Part shown: piece after piece, positions 1-7,688 of the stretch
Layout of the letters: each line of letters starts with the position of its first letter
Numbering within the stretch: position 1 is the stretch's first letter
Assembly: GCA_026770615.1 (NCBI GenBank)
Contig: MU631639.1
Location: 101,613-115,264, forward strand
DNA: 13,652 nucleotides
Direction: 5' to 3'
DNA from: Pavlovales sp. CCMP2436
Taxonomy: Eukaryota; Haptophyta; Pavlovophyceae; Pavlovales
Translations under genes and position numbers: made by a program
The notes under the pieces: model-generated
The model's database searches: none
Seen by the model: only the letters and a program-made list of their open reading frames with translations
What the model was told of the DNA's origin: nothing

Positions 1-69
1 CACGTCGTCAAGATGCAGCCGGATGAAGTCGTCGTCTCCAATTGGGACTCCTCCGTGCACGATGCCTAA
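1..69 (+). CDS. 3' end of an unidentified gene (partial)
   Basis: The first 22 codons are open in frame 1 and end at TAA (67-69). They read as ordinary protein, with a tail VSNWDSSVHDA, and mostly G/C third positions. The piece ends where the repeat-rich region begins. It is too short for a family assignment and has no visible domain. It could also be a chance frame. The start lies outside the window. Confidence 0.35.
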   Translation, partial: HVVKMQPDEVVVSNWDSSVHDA

Positions 70-124
70 GGCGGGCAAGGCTGTAGAGGCAGGGAGCTGT
101 GAGATTGCGAGTCTATATATATAT

Positions 125-760
125 CGCCGCTCAAGGCTACCAAGGCTACGACGACGATGCTGCTCTGTGCGGCCGCCGCAGTGTGCGCGCTCGCAGCGTC
201 GCAATGCTGTCCACTTGAGGTACTCGCTGGCACCTCTCGAACACCCGTCTCGCTCGGGTCCTCAAGTGGATTTGCGTCGCGCGCTGCGGAGGGCGCTGCT
301 GCGCGCGGCGGCGGGCCGCACGCGGACTCGCCGCTCAAGGCTACCAAGGCTACAACGATGCGGCTTCCTGCGGCCACCGCAGTGCGCGCGCTCGTAGCCT
401 CGCGATGCTGTCCACTTGAGGTACTCGCTGGCATCTCTCGACCACACGTCTCACTCGGGTCCTCAAGTGGATGTTCGTCGCGCGCTTGCGGAGGGCGCTG
501 CTGCGCGCGGCGGCGGGCTGAACACGACGATGCTGCTCCCTGCGGCCACCGCAGTGCGCGCGCTCGTAGCCTCGCGATGCTGTCCACTTGAGGTACTCGC
601 TGGCATCTCTCGACCACACGTCTCACTCGGGTCCTCAAGTGGATGTTCGTCGCGCGCTTGCGGAGGGCGCTGCTGCGCGCGGCGGCGGGCTGAACACGGA
701 GACGCCGCTCAAGGCTATCAAGGCTACAAAGAGGATGCTGCTCCCTGCGACCGCTACGGC
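125..760. repeat. GC-rich tandem repeat, units of about 170-204 bp
   Basis: Three long copies and one short one follow each other. Landmarks recur: CGCCGCTCAAGGCTA at 125, 329 and near 702; TGCGGCCACCGCAGTGCGCG at 369 and 541; CCACTTGAGGTACTCGCTGG at 211, 412 and 584. Spacing is about 204 bp between copies 1 and 2 and 172 bp between copies 2 and 3, where the CGCCGCTCAAGG block is missing. Each full unit holds CCACTTGAGG and its reverse complement CCTCAAGTGG about 40 bp apart (211/260, 412/461, 584/633). All six frames contain long open stretches because the DNA is GC-rich and repetitive. I do not call a gene here, although a repetitive protein cannot be excluded. Confidence 0.85.
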
Positions 761-990
761 AGGGCTGCGGCGGCCGAGGCGCGGCCGAGGCGGGGCGTGG
801 GGGCCGGGGCGCACACACTCACACCCTTTGGTGTGAGTGCTGGTGCATGAGGGTTTGAGTCGATCGCTCGACCTCAGCCTGACGTCGACCAAGCTAGTGA
901 CTGAACAACACCTGTTGAACCATGCTGAGCCGCTATATAAATATATATATATGTTGAACCATGCTGAACCAATATATAAATATATATAAA

Positions 991-1110
991 ACGCGCGGTG
1001 GCGCCCATGCCAGCGCAGCCGACTAAGGCACGCAGCAGGGAATGGGCGACGCAGCGCTCAGACCAGCACAACATTCAGAACAGTCAGACGCCAGCTTGAA
1101 TCCCTATCAT
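991..1110 (-). repeat. Inverted distant copy of the 12.6-13.1 kb repeat
   Basis: Read on the minus strand, this stretch runs GATTCAAGCTGGCGTCTGAC, GTGCTGGTCTGAGCGCTGCG, then the GCGTGCCTTAGTCGGCTGCG and GGGCGCCACCGCGCGT blocks. These same blocks, in the same order, form the long repeat units at 12617-12766 and 12944-13086. The copy sits inside the 880-1283 inverted-repeat element, so the family is dispersed and may move with that element. Confidence 0.8.
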
Positions 1111-1137
1111 AAATAAATATATATACATATATATATA

Positions 1138-1185
<48 letters not shown>

Positions 1186-1230
1186 TATATATATTCATAT
1201 TCATATTTATATATATATATATTTATATAG
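1111..1230. repeat. AT dinucleotide microsatellite
   Basis: A nearly pure (AT)n run broken by TTCAT and TTTAT interruptions. It forms the centre of the inverted-repeat element at 880-1283. Microsatellite length in assemblies of such tracts is often unreliable. Confidence 0.9.
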
Positions 1231-1283
1231 CGGATCAGCATGGTTCAACAGGTGTTGTTCACTCACTGACTTGGTCGACGTCA

Positions 1284-1639
1284 GACGTTAGTCCTGGCAG
1301 CAGAGATGGTGGTGGTAGAGGTGAGGTTGGTGGTGAACTCGTAGCAATTGCCACAGGTTCCCCCCCTCCTCCCTCCCCCACACACAACGCTTACGTACAT
1401 TTAGATGCGTGTGCCCTGTCCGCCGCGGCCGCCGCGGCCACCGCGGCCGAGGCGAGACCAGGGGCACGCAGGCTCCGACAACATTCACTAGTCACACTGA
1501 TAAACACACCCAGACTCATAGACCTCGGACCCACGCCCATTCGCGTGATACACAGCAACATCGGCTCACACTACAGAGGAACCAAACCACTTATCCCAGG
1601 CCAACAACCGCAACCACCTTAGATGAGAAGAGAGCTTTT
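1284..1639. other. Non-coding stretch with GC minisatellite and A/C-rich tract
   Basis: It contains a short imperfect CCGCGGCCG minisatellite (1419-1453). From about 1460 to 1620 the plus strand is strongly A/C-rich (many ACC, CAC and CAA triplets), as it is at 2460-2970. No recognisable protein is encoded. Both A/C-rich tracts are followed by the same repeat (see 1640-1763), so they may be parts of one dispersed repeat family. Confidence 0.4.
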
Positions 1640-1763
1640 TTAAGATAAGTGGAGGATTATTGAATCATCCCGCCGCCTGGGACTAGACCAGGGGTTGGAG
1701 ATTACCGCATCCGGCGGTTAGGCGAGCTGCGCATTAGCGCACGTCATTTAAATTTTATGGGTT
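1640..1763 (+). repeat. Dispersed repeat, copy 1
   Basis: The copy begins with GGAGGATTATTGAATCA and ends with GCTGCGCATTAGCGCACGTC followed by ATTTAAATTTTAT. The same two ends occur at 3230-3381 (GGAGGATTATTGAGTCA ... GCTGCGCACACAGCGCACGT ... ATTCTAATTTTAT), while the middles have diverged. Both copies follow A/C-rich DNA. They may be the 3' ends of two members of a retroelement or SINE-like family. I see no reverse transcriptase or LTR structure to prove it. Confidence 0.6.
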
Positions 1764-2029
1764 ATTTGTCGGCGCACGCGGCGGCGGCCGCTCCTATAAA
1801 CAAAGTTTAAGACTTTTAAAAACAAGCTGATTATAAAAAACGACTCTTCGCGGATTCGCAAAGTCAAACCCCATCAGCACCAAACTCGAGCCGTGAAGGA
1901 CGCGGGTATCGCACACAGCCCCGCGAGGCCTGAAGAGGGGCTGGCGGGCAGGGCGCAGCTTCCGCACGCCCTCTTCCACCCGCAACCAGCCATTTCGTGT
2001 CCCGCCAGCGCCGCCACGCGCAGCTCGAC

Positions 2030-2375
2030 GAAGCGCTACGGGCAGACGAAGCGGCGGCTCGAGCGACGCCATGCGCACAGCTCGAGCGATGGACGGCTCG
2101 ACTTGCGGCTCGACGACGGGCAGCTCGACGGGAAGCTTTGCCAGTGCCGCCGGGTGCCGCCACGCACAGCACGACGCAGGGCTCGACGGCGGGAAGGCGA
2201 AGCAGCTCGAGCGACGGCGCGCAGGCCGCAGCTCGTGGCAGCTTGACGAAGCGGCTCGAGCGACGCCCGTGCGCACCACGATGCGCGGCTCGACGTGCAG
2301 CTCGACGACGGGCAGCTCTACGGGCAGCTCGACAGTCCGCTCGACGGGCAGCTCGACCAGCTCGTCGGCGGTGGC
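2030..2375. repeat. Minisatellite based on GCAGCTCGACGG
   Basis: GCAGCTCGACGGGCAGCTCG-type units occur many times, densest at 2096-2140 and 2287-2372. A larger block also repeats: GCGGCTCGAGCGACGC, then CGACGACGGGCAGCTC, near 2050-2140 and again near 2250-2320. A minus-strand frame of 210 codons spans the region and reads as ELPVELPVVEL-type repeats; the plus frames read as serine/threonine/glycine or arginine/alanine repeats. This is what a GC-rich minisatellite gives in every frame, so no gene is called. Confidence 0.75.
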
Positions 2376-2459
2376 GCGTTGATGAAGGGCTTTGAGAAAG
2401 TAACTGACAACCGTAGTAACTGACAACTGACGCTTTTTAAAAACTGTTTAAACTTCCAA

Positions 2460-2970
2460 CAAATAAAAAACAGTCGAGGCTACCCCGCTCACCCTTCAAC
2501 CGCAGCCACTCATTCCGCAGCTCACCAAACCAACAGTTTGGAACCTGCTCACAAACATGTAGCTGCTCAAAAACCTGTTTACCAGCCCCAGGTTCGTAGG
2601 ATCCTCATCATACCAGGAAACGGACAATCACTGGATGAACAACAACATAATTCATAACATAGCCACCATCCTCCGCGTCGACATAGCAGTAGCCACGCAC
2701 CACGCCGACGAAAAGAAAGTCCACCGAACCTTGGAACTCTACCGCGCAGGCCCACCCTGGACACCCACCAACGGCGCACCAACGATCACAGAAGCCCCAA
2801 TACTTACCACTCACAGGAGGCTGCCCATGGACACAAGAAGCACCAAGAACCGGAAACACAAAAGGAGGGAAACCACGCAAACAGCCAGCACACGCCATAA
2901 CCACACTCATGCGCTCACCCAGAATGGCAGGCACAGAACAAATACCGATTCGAGTCAGACATAGCGACAT
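2460..2970. other. A/C-rich stretch, no recognisable gene
   Basis: The plus strand is rich in ACC, CAC and AAC and open for 109 codons (2635-2964). The minus strand is open for 142 codons (2608-3036), giving a cysteine/valine/glycine-rich product. Neither shows a known motif. The minus frame runs into the MITE at 2976, which argues against it being an intact gene. The composition matches 1460-1620, and both stretches precede copies of the same dispersed repeat. Confidence 0.3.
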
Positions 2971-2975
2971 CACTA

Positions 2976-3142
2976 CAGGGGATCGCGGGTAATAAGAAAC
3001 CGTCGTGTTAAGAAACTGAGCCTCTTTTTTTTGCATTGTTTGTACGTAATTTGAGCAAGTTTAAGCATTGCTTGTATTTAATTTGCTAAGAAACTTAGCC
3101 TCAGCCTCAAAAAGCGCCGTTCTTATCGCCCGCGATCCCCTG
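2976..3142. mobile_element. 167 bp MITE with CAGGGG ends and TA target duplication
   Basis: The terminal inverted repeats begin CAGGGGATCGCGGG on both ends and agree at 21 of the first 23 bases. TA flanks both sides (2974-2975 and 3143-3144), which fits a TA target-site duplication. Inside, TAAGAAACTGAGCCTC and GCATTGTTTGTACGTAATTT recur as TAAGAAACTTAGCCTC and GCATTGCTTGTATTTAATTT, an internal duplication. There is no coding capacity. TA duplication is typical of Tc1/mariner-type elements; the CAGGG start is also seen in hAT elements, but no 8 bp duplication is visible. It is inserted in the A/C-rich stretch. Confidence 0.8.
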
Positions 3143-3229
3143 TACTCACTTTCGAGGAACCCAAGCTCGCACACACAACCAACAGACCTAATAATGTATA
3201 GTTTGTTGTTGAGGAAAGGAAGTTTATTC

Positions 3230-3381
3230 AGTTAAGAGGAGGATTATTGAGTCACCCTGTCCGGCCGGCTAGAGATCCCTCATTGGGAATGGTGGCCGGG
3301 GGAAGGAGATAGCAGCCGCCCCCGTGAAACGGGGCTGGTTCGGCGGGCTGCGCACACAGCGCACGTCATTCTAATTTTATA
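3230..3381 (+). repeat. Dispersed repeat, copy 2
   Basis: Shares its start (GGAGGATTATTGA) and its end (GCGCACGTCATT, then AATTTTAT) with 1640-1763. The middle contains a possible hairpin CCCCCGTGAAACGGGG near 3318-3333. A structured RNA is possible but I recognise no RNA family. Confidence 0.6.
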
Positions 3382-3830
3382 CATCTTTTCCACCAAAGCA
3401 GAGCACTCTTCGCAGACGCCTGGGTGACTCACTGGTATCACAAGGGGGACAAAGACGAAAACATCTCGCCGGCTCTCCAAAACCTTCTGACAAGCGCAGC
3501 ACTCCAGGCCCTGCCCTGACTGAGTGGCTGTGGATTTGGTATCAGTACGCCGCCAGCCAATTAGATCAGCGCACTCCCTCCTCTCTCTTCTTCCCCCTCA
3601 CGCCCATCACCCTCTTCACCCTCTTCGCTCTCCTCGCCCCCTCCGTCGATCCCTAGCTCATTTCGCTCCCCTGCCTCCATCGCCCCCCACCCTTCCTCCT
3701 CGCCCACTTGCTCACTCGCGCAGGGCATCTGCAGTGGTGCACGCCCGCTACTCAGCCCCACGGATTTGTCGCACCGCTACCAAGGGCCCGTGGGCGCGCC
3801 GCCTCCGCCTTAGCCCGGGGCCTATTTAAA
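3382..3830. other. Non-coding stretch with a pyrimidine-rich tract
   Basis: From about 3570 to 3705 the plus strand is almost all C and T (CTCCCTCCTCTCTCTTCTTC and similar), interrupted by a few purines. Long homopurine-homopyrimidine DNA can form triplexes, and such tracts also occur in promoters. A TATTTAAAAA sequence follows at 3821-3830 in GC-rich surroundings. I could not identify a transcript that would use it. Confidence 0.4.
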
Positions 3831-3991
3831 AAGAGCGACAGAACGCTGTGTCCTCGCGAGTCAGAGGGCGTTGAGCCGGGATCTGGCGAAGGGAGACAGG
3901 TGGTATCGCGCTCCTTCTCGCCACGGCTGGGGCGCGGTCGGCCCCGAGCCCCCGACAGGAGGCAGTGCGCGCTTGTCAGACGGGCCAATGA

Positions 3992-4025
3992 GCTCGCCTA
4001 ATGTGATGGGTCACATTAGGCGAGC
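3992..4025. repeat. Perfect 15 bp hairpin
   Basis: GCTCGCCTAATGTGA, a four-base spacer TGGG, then TCACATTAGGCGAGC. The stem is perfect. The inner CCTAATGTG resembles the TAATGTG repeats near the ends of the MULE at 8634-12436, so it may be a relic or a very small relative of such an element. No T-run follows, so it does not look like a simple terminator. Confidence 0.85.
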
Positions 4026-4458
4026 CACGAGCGTTTTATTCGGTGTTAACGGCTAGATCCCTGAGACGGATCTTGTTCAATCCTATTATTCAATATAAGT
4101 CAGTTACACACCCGGGCTGGAATTTTTCGATATCTACAGTGGGAGGGGGCGCTCAGCCCCCCTGAGCAGCAATCAGCCTTGATGAAGATGGCCACGGTAT
4201 GAAACATATTTACATGTTTATGATTTGCCTGGTTAGCTTTAGGGTTAAAAGTTTTCGTCAATTCTACTTTTGGAGTCAATTTTGTGATTTGCGCGGGTCG
4301 AGCCCCAGTATGTTCTAAGATGTGATTCAAGAAGTGAGGGGTACATCGTATTTCATTTTCGCGCTGACCCTCCCATGCCATGCCCGCATGCCTTCGGGCT
4401 GGAAGTCGGGGGACGTGAAAAGAACTAGTATACAAAAACTTAGGTGCTACTCATATGC
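4026..4458. other. Stretch without a recognised gene
   Basis: Base composition falls to near equal GC/AT, unlike the GC-rich coding pieces elsewhere. A minus-strand frame of 111 codons (4100-4435) starts with ATG but has no motif I recognise, and its codon use differs from the gene at 4733-5624. Small hairpins occur at 4053-4071 (AGATCC...GGATCT) and around 4145-4160 (GGGGGC...GCCCCC). Confidence 0.3.
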
Positions 4459-4604
4459 CTGTCCGATCGAGACCCGGCCTTTAGTTATTGATCGGGGGCT
4501 ATCACTAATAACGAAATCAGGATGGCGGAAGGTAGCTCTAGCGTAAACCGAAGCAATTTTTTGCGAAAAAGAATATGAAGCAGTTCCGGGTCTCTATCGG
4601 ACAG
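4459..4604. mobile_element. 146 bp MITE with 19 bp TIR and 10 bp target duplication
   Basis: Left end CTGTCCGATCGAGACCCGG (4459-4477). The right end (4586-4604), read as its reverse complement, is CTGTCCGATAGAGACCCGG: 18 of 19 bases match. The 10-mer ACTCATATGC flanks it perfectly on both sides (4449-4458 and 4605-4614). Together these are diagnostic of a DNA-transposon insertion. A 9-11 bp duplication is characteristic of Mutator-like elements, so it is probably a non-autonomous MULE. Its ends differ from those of the MULE at 8634, so a different transposase would mobilise it. It has no coding capacity. Confidence 0.9.
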
Positions 4605-5045
4605 ACTCATATGCCGCCCTGAACCACCAGCTCTGGCCGTGCGCCGCCCCCGGCCGCTGGTTCTCGAGCTGCTTCATCTAAAGTGTGATCACGGTGCCGT
4701 TCGCGCGCGCTGGTAAGCTGATCAAGAGCGGGATGTGGGGCGACTGCGAGTGGTTCTTCGTCGTTCGCATCGACAAAATCATGCCGGTACGCCTCGCTTG
4801 CCGCTCACATCCCCTCGCCCGCGCCGCGCAGTCGAAGCGCCCCTTTCCCCATTGCCTTCTTCATCAGGCCTATAAGGTAATCCGCACGTTTCCGAACTTC
4901 CAGAACCAGCCGCACACGGCCGCCGAGCTCGCATCTTATGCCTACACGGAGAGCAACCCGCTCGATTTCGCCGGCGCGCAGTACATGAAGGTTCTCGTCA
5001 ACGGCTCGGAGATCGCCGCCATGAAAATCGACTGCGTCGGCACGG

Positions 5046-5277
5046 GTGCGCCAATGTATTACTAATATAATATTAATCATATTAATGCATTAATTTCATG
5101 AATGTATTAATAGTATTAATTTATTAATAGCGGTGACGCTAACAATAGTGAACAGATGGTTGAACACCATCTGTTCAACCATGCTGGCAGACGCGTCAAC
5201 TCGGCCAGTCTGCGCTGGCAGCAACGACCGCCTATACCTCCCTACCTCTCCGCTCCCCCCGCCCCCCCGCCCTCCAG
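5046..5277 (+). other. Intron 2 of the unidentified gene
   Basis: Donor GTGCGC and acceptor CCCTCCAG, the latter preceded by a C/T-rich tract (5229-5275). Splicing keeps the reading frame (ACG-G|TC-AAC). The intron is AT-rich at its 5' side (ATTAAT repeats) and holds a nested hairpin at 5150-5180. Confidence 0.5.
5150..5180. repeat. Nested inverted repeat
   Basis: GAACAGATGG (5150-5159) pairs with CCATCTGTTC (5167-5176); alternatively GGTTGAAC (5158-5165) pairs with GTTCAACC (5173-5180), so two mutually exclusive hairpins are possible. The following TGTTCAACCATGCTG resembles the TGTTGAACCATGCTGA block in the arms of the element at 880-1283. Confidence 0.75.
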
Positions 5278-5740
5278 TCAACGCATCGAGCGCCGACACC
5301 GGAGTCGACGTCACCTGGCCGATCAACCTCGTGCACGTCTCCGGCAAGGGCGAGCTCTACACGGCGTTCATCGAGGGCCACATGGAGCAGATCCGCCACC
5401 GCAACGCGCGCGCGGGCACCACCGCCAACTGCCGCTGGGCACCGCCGGAGTACTCCCATGCCACCAACACGGCGGTGGCAACAGCGGTGTACGCGGGTTG
5501 ACTCGAGCAAAAAGACGACGCGGAGGTTTCCGATAACCAGCTCGAGCTGCCGTGCGCGATCGAGGTTCCGCTCAGCGGCAGCGCCAGCGGCTCGGCCTCC
5601 AACGCGCCCGTCGATTTAACTTAACTGCGGGATCGCGCAGCTCGAGTCCAGCGCCCATCTGAGCATCCACCAAACACGGCACCGGCTACTACACTACCTG
5701 ACACCGTCTGATCACCCGCCCGCCGTATCTGAAAAAGCAA

Positions 5741-5810
5741 GTGTTCATAAATTAAACGTCCTTATAATTATAAGGAATGGCATCGACTGCCTTCTGAAAT
5801 TCGTGAACAC
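5741..5810. repeat. Inverted repeat with an 18 bp perfect palindrome inside
   Basis: GTGTTCATAAATT (5741-5753) and AATTCGTGAACAC (5798-5810) are inverted copies with two mismatches. Between them, TCCTTATAATTATAAGGA (5759-5776) is a perfect palindrome. It could be a very short MITE, but no target duplication is visible. Confidence 0.7.
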
Positions 5811-6127
5811 AGTCGAAATAAAGGGAAGCCTGAGTTGCTGCAGGTGATTGTTAGGCTTTACCCTGGCCTAATCCTATAGCCCCCACCCTAAGCCCTGTGC
5901 GGGTGACCGTTCTAACCCTACACAACGCTAGCCCTTGCCCTTGCCCCTGATCCTAGCCAACCCTGCCACTTTCCCCTTTGTGACCCTATGTGACCAGGTG
6001 GTACCCTCGCTCGAGCATCTGATGGGCTCCATCGTGCTTCCGGTGCGCGATGCCATCTCCGACGGTGCACACCCCTAATATACATAATAATGCTCGTGAG
6101 GGTTGACCCTCCCTGGCCGCTCACAGG
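5811..6127 (+). other. Possible short exon in otherwise empty DNA
   Basis: A pyrimidine-rich stretch ends at CTATGTGACCAG (5997), which would serve as a splice acceptor. The next codons read VVPSLEHLMGSIVLPVRDAI and end at TAA near 6077, with G/C-rich third positions. This is a weak exon candidate with no known motif. The rest of the stretch shows nothing. Confidence 0.2.
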
Positions 6128-6283
6128 ATGAAGGGGGGCGCCACGGCTGCTGCCAACGCTGGCGCGCATGGGCCTCACATCCCCAATCAGGGCGCCGTGC
6201 CGCGCCAGTTGGGCTCGCCGCACTTCCGGAGCGCCTGCCCCGCCCGCGGCGCCGAAAGCCCGAAACCGCCAGAATTCGCCTGA
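6128..6283 (+). CDS. Small hypothetical ORF
   Basis: ATG at 6128 to TGA at 6281-6283, 51 residues. The product starts MKGGATAAANAGAHGPHIPN and is rich in alanine, glycine and proline. Third positions are mostly G/C, like the other coding pieces, but GC-rich DNA gives this by chance. Several longer frames overlap it on both strands (for example 6075-6728 on the minus strand), and none has a recognisable domain. The choice of frame is a guess. Confidence 0.15.
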   Translation: MKGGATAAANAGAHGPHIPNQGAVPRQLGSPHFRSACPARGAESPKPPEFA

Positions 6284-6800
6284 GGCCGACGCGCCGAGCG
6301 CAGCTGGCGAGCAACGGATGTGTGGCGCTTGCCGCGCTCGGCACGGGGCAGTCAGTGGGGTCGATCCGGTCAACCCCACTGGATCGGATCTCAACCACAC
6401 TGCTCATTTGGCCTTCTCCCGGTCCCTGGACCTTCAGGGGGGGCGGGATGCCGTCGCGCGCCTCATAGGCGAGCTGTGTGCCCTTCTCCTCCGAAGACCG
6501 CCTCATCGCACCTGATCGCTCCCCGTCCCAGACGATCAAGGGCGCGACGGTCGCACCTGCGCGCCTCAAAGGCGTCATGCCGAGCTGGGGAGCACCCCCA
6601 GTACGCATCAGGCCCACCAACAACACAGCGGCCCCACCTCTGGGTGCGGCGCGGCTGGGATCCGAGTCCCCACGGCGTAGACGGCCAGGTTCCCAAAACT
6701 TGAAGTGCAACACCATTTTTTGTATCAACGTATTTATTTCTTTCCGTGAGCACTCATTTTTTATCCTTAGTGGGTGCTTCTCAGCTAGCCAAGTGTGCCC
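6284..6800. other. GC-rich stretch without a recognised gene
   Basis: Overlapping open frames on both strands reach 217 codons, but none has a family motif or a convincing start, and none stands out from the others. From about 6700 to 6780 the DNA becomes T-rich (CATTTTTTGTATCAACG). Confidence 0.3.
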
Positions 6801-6969
6801 CAGGTCCCAGGCGTCTGGGCCTTAACTTTTCAGCCGGCGGGGACACCAGGAAGGCCTCCGTGTAGCGGAGGTTGCGGGGGCGACGGGCTCGGCATCGGGG
6901 GTAGCGAGTGTGCCGGTGGGTTCGGCGCCGGGAGTGGCGGGGGCGGCGGGCTGAGCAGTGGGGGACTGA

Positions 6970-7075
6970 GCTGGGGAGCGAACCCCCGGACTCCCGTACT
7001 CACTTCAGCTCCCGGACTCTCTGTTACGGACCCCCGGACTCCCGGACTCTCTGTTACGGACTCCCGAACCCCCGA
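6970..7075. repeat. Short tandem repeat GGACTCCCGGACTCTCTGTTAC
   Basis: CCCCCGGACTCCCG and CCCGGACTCTCTGTTACGGA recur several times in a row. Downstream to 7340 the DNA contains (CCGCAG)n-like runs (CAGCCGCAGCCGCAG at 7181-7197, again near 7300). A frame of 195 codons on the plus strand (6795-7382) consists of the translated repeats, and I do not regard it as a supported gene. Confidence 0.65.
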
Positions 7076-7585
7076 CGCGCGGTGGCTGTATGCGCATTGT
7101 GCTTGCGCGCACCAAACGCTCGCCGAGCCCTCAGCCGGCGAGCGGCGCGATCGGTGCGCAAGCCTCCCCTTCATCAAGCCGCAGCCGCAGCCGCAGTCCT
7201 CCCGCACGGCGGGCCCCGAGGCGCGCCTTCCCTTCGGCCCGCTGGCAAGCCGCAGCAAAAGACGCAGCCCTCCCCGCAAGGCGAGCTTCGAGCCACAGCC
7301 GCAGCCGTCGCCGCAGTCGTCGCCCAGACCTTCTCGCCCATCCCGCGTCGCCTATCCTTTTAGGCGGCACCCGTCAGTATGACTACTTAAGAAAGTCAGA
7401 CTTTATAGGCGGAGGCCGTGCGGCCTACTTGACTCAACTAATTGCGGTAACCCATACGTTACTGTATCTAACGTACTCCGTCATCTGTTCACGAGAGCGC
7501 TGTTGTCCATTGCTGTTGTCAGAGTCCGCGGCACGCAGATGAATTGGCGCAAGAGCTCAGCGCAGTCGACTCAGGGGCCGTCCCT

Positions 7586-7620
7586 CCCCCCCCCCCCCCC
7601 ACCCCCCCCCCCCCCCCCCC
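7586..7620. repeat. Poly-C tract, C15-A-C19
   Basis: A run of 34 cytosines broken by a single A at 7601. The opposite strand can form G-quadruplexes. Its length is unlikely to be exact in the assembly, so frames that cross it are unreliable. Confidence 0.95.
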
Positions 7621-7688
7621 GGCGCGCGAGTGAGCGCCACTGCGTGTGTGGCCACTGCAGCCACGGCGATGCGGTGGGGCGCACAGCT

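Larger units (their letters stand above)
880..1283. mobile_element. 404 bp MITE-like element with long terminal inverted repeats
   Basis: The left arm from 880 (TGACGTCGACCAAG, then GAACAACACCTGTTGAACCA, then CGCTATATAAATATATATAT) recurs as the reverse complement ending at 1283. The arms are about 70 bp; the inner 45 bp differ at one position (GAG versus GAT near 929 and 1235) and the outer part has a small indel. A second degenerate copy of the GTTGAACCATGCTGA block lies at 953-967. The core holds one copy of a dispersed repeat (991-1110) and an AT microsatellite. There is no coding capacity. No clear target-site duplication is visible at the ends as I set them, so the superfamily is unassigned. 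A large cruciform is possible. Confidence 0.7.
4733..5624 (+). pseudogene. Unidentified spliced gene with in-frame TGA
   Basis: Three exons are inferred from frame continuity and splice sites: 4733-4786, 4868-5045 and 5278-5624. The first ATG in frame is at 4733; the frame is open further up to a TAA near 4679, and an upstream exon is possible. Intron 1 (GTACGC...CATCAG, 81 nt) is a multiple of three and has no stop, so it may be retained. Intron 2 removes an AT-rich block and joins G|TC into a valine codon. Codon use is strongly G/C-ending. Readable segments include YKVIRTFPNFQNQPHTAAEL and KGELYTAFIEGHMEQIRHRN. An in-frame TGA at 5499-5501 is followed in the same frame by 40 more sense codons (from LEQKDDAEVSDNQ) to a TAA at 5622-5624. 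That could be a nonsense mutation, a sequencing error, or recoding. I do not recognise the family. No signal peptide or membrane segment is evident. Confidence 0.5.

Noticed and set aside
66..818. 250-codon minus-strand frame across the left minisatellite
   Set aside because: It is the translation of the tandem repeat; other frames in the same DNA are also open, and no start, domain or codon signal favours it.
1794..2426. 210-codon minus-strand frame
   Set aside because: Mostly translated GCAGCTCGAC-type minisatellite; three plus-strand frames are open over the same bases.
3821..3830. TATTTAAAAA as a TATA box
   Set aside because: A single A/T-rich word with no supported transcript downstream.
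5885..5930. CCCTAA-like words suggesting telomeric repeat
   Set aside because: Only isolated CCCTAA or AACCCTA words, not a tandem array.
6075..6728. 217-codon minus-strand frame
   Set aside because: No recognisable motif, heavy overlap with four other open frames, and composition expected from GC-rich DNA.
6795..7382. 195-codon plus-strand frame rich in G, S and P
   Set aside because: It reads short tandem repeats and CCGCAG runs; no domain is visible.
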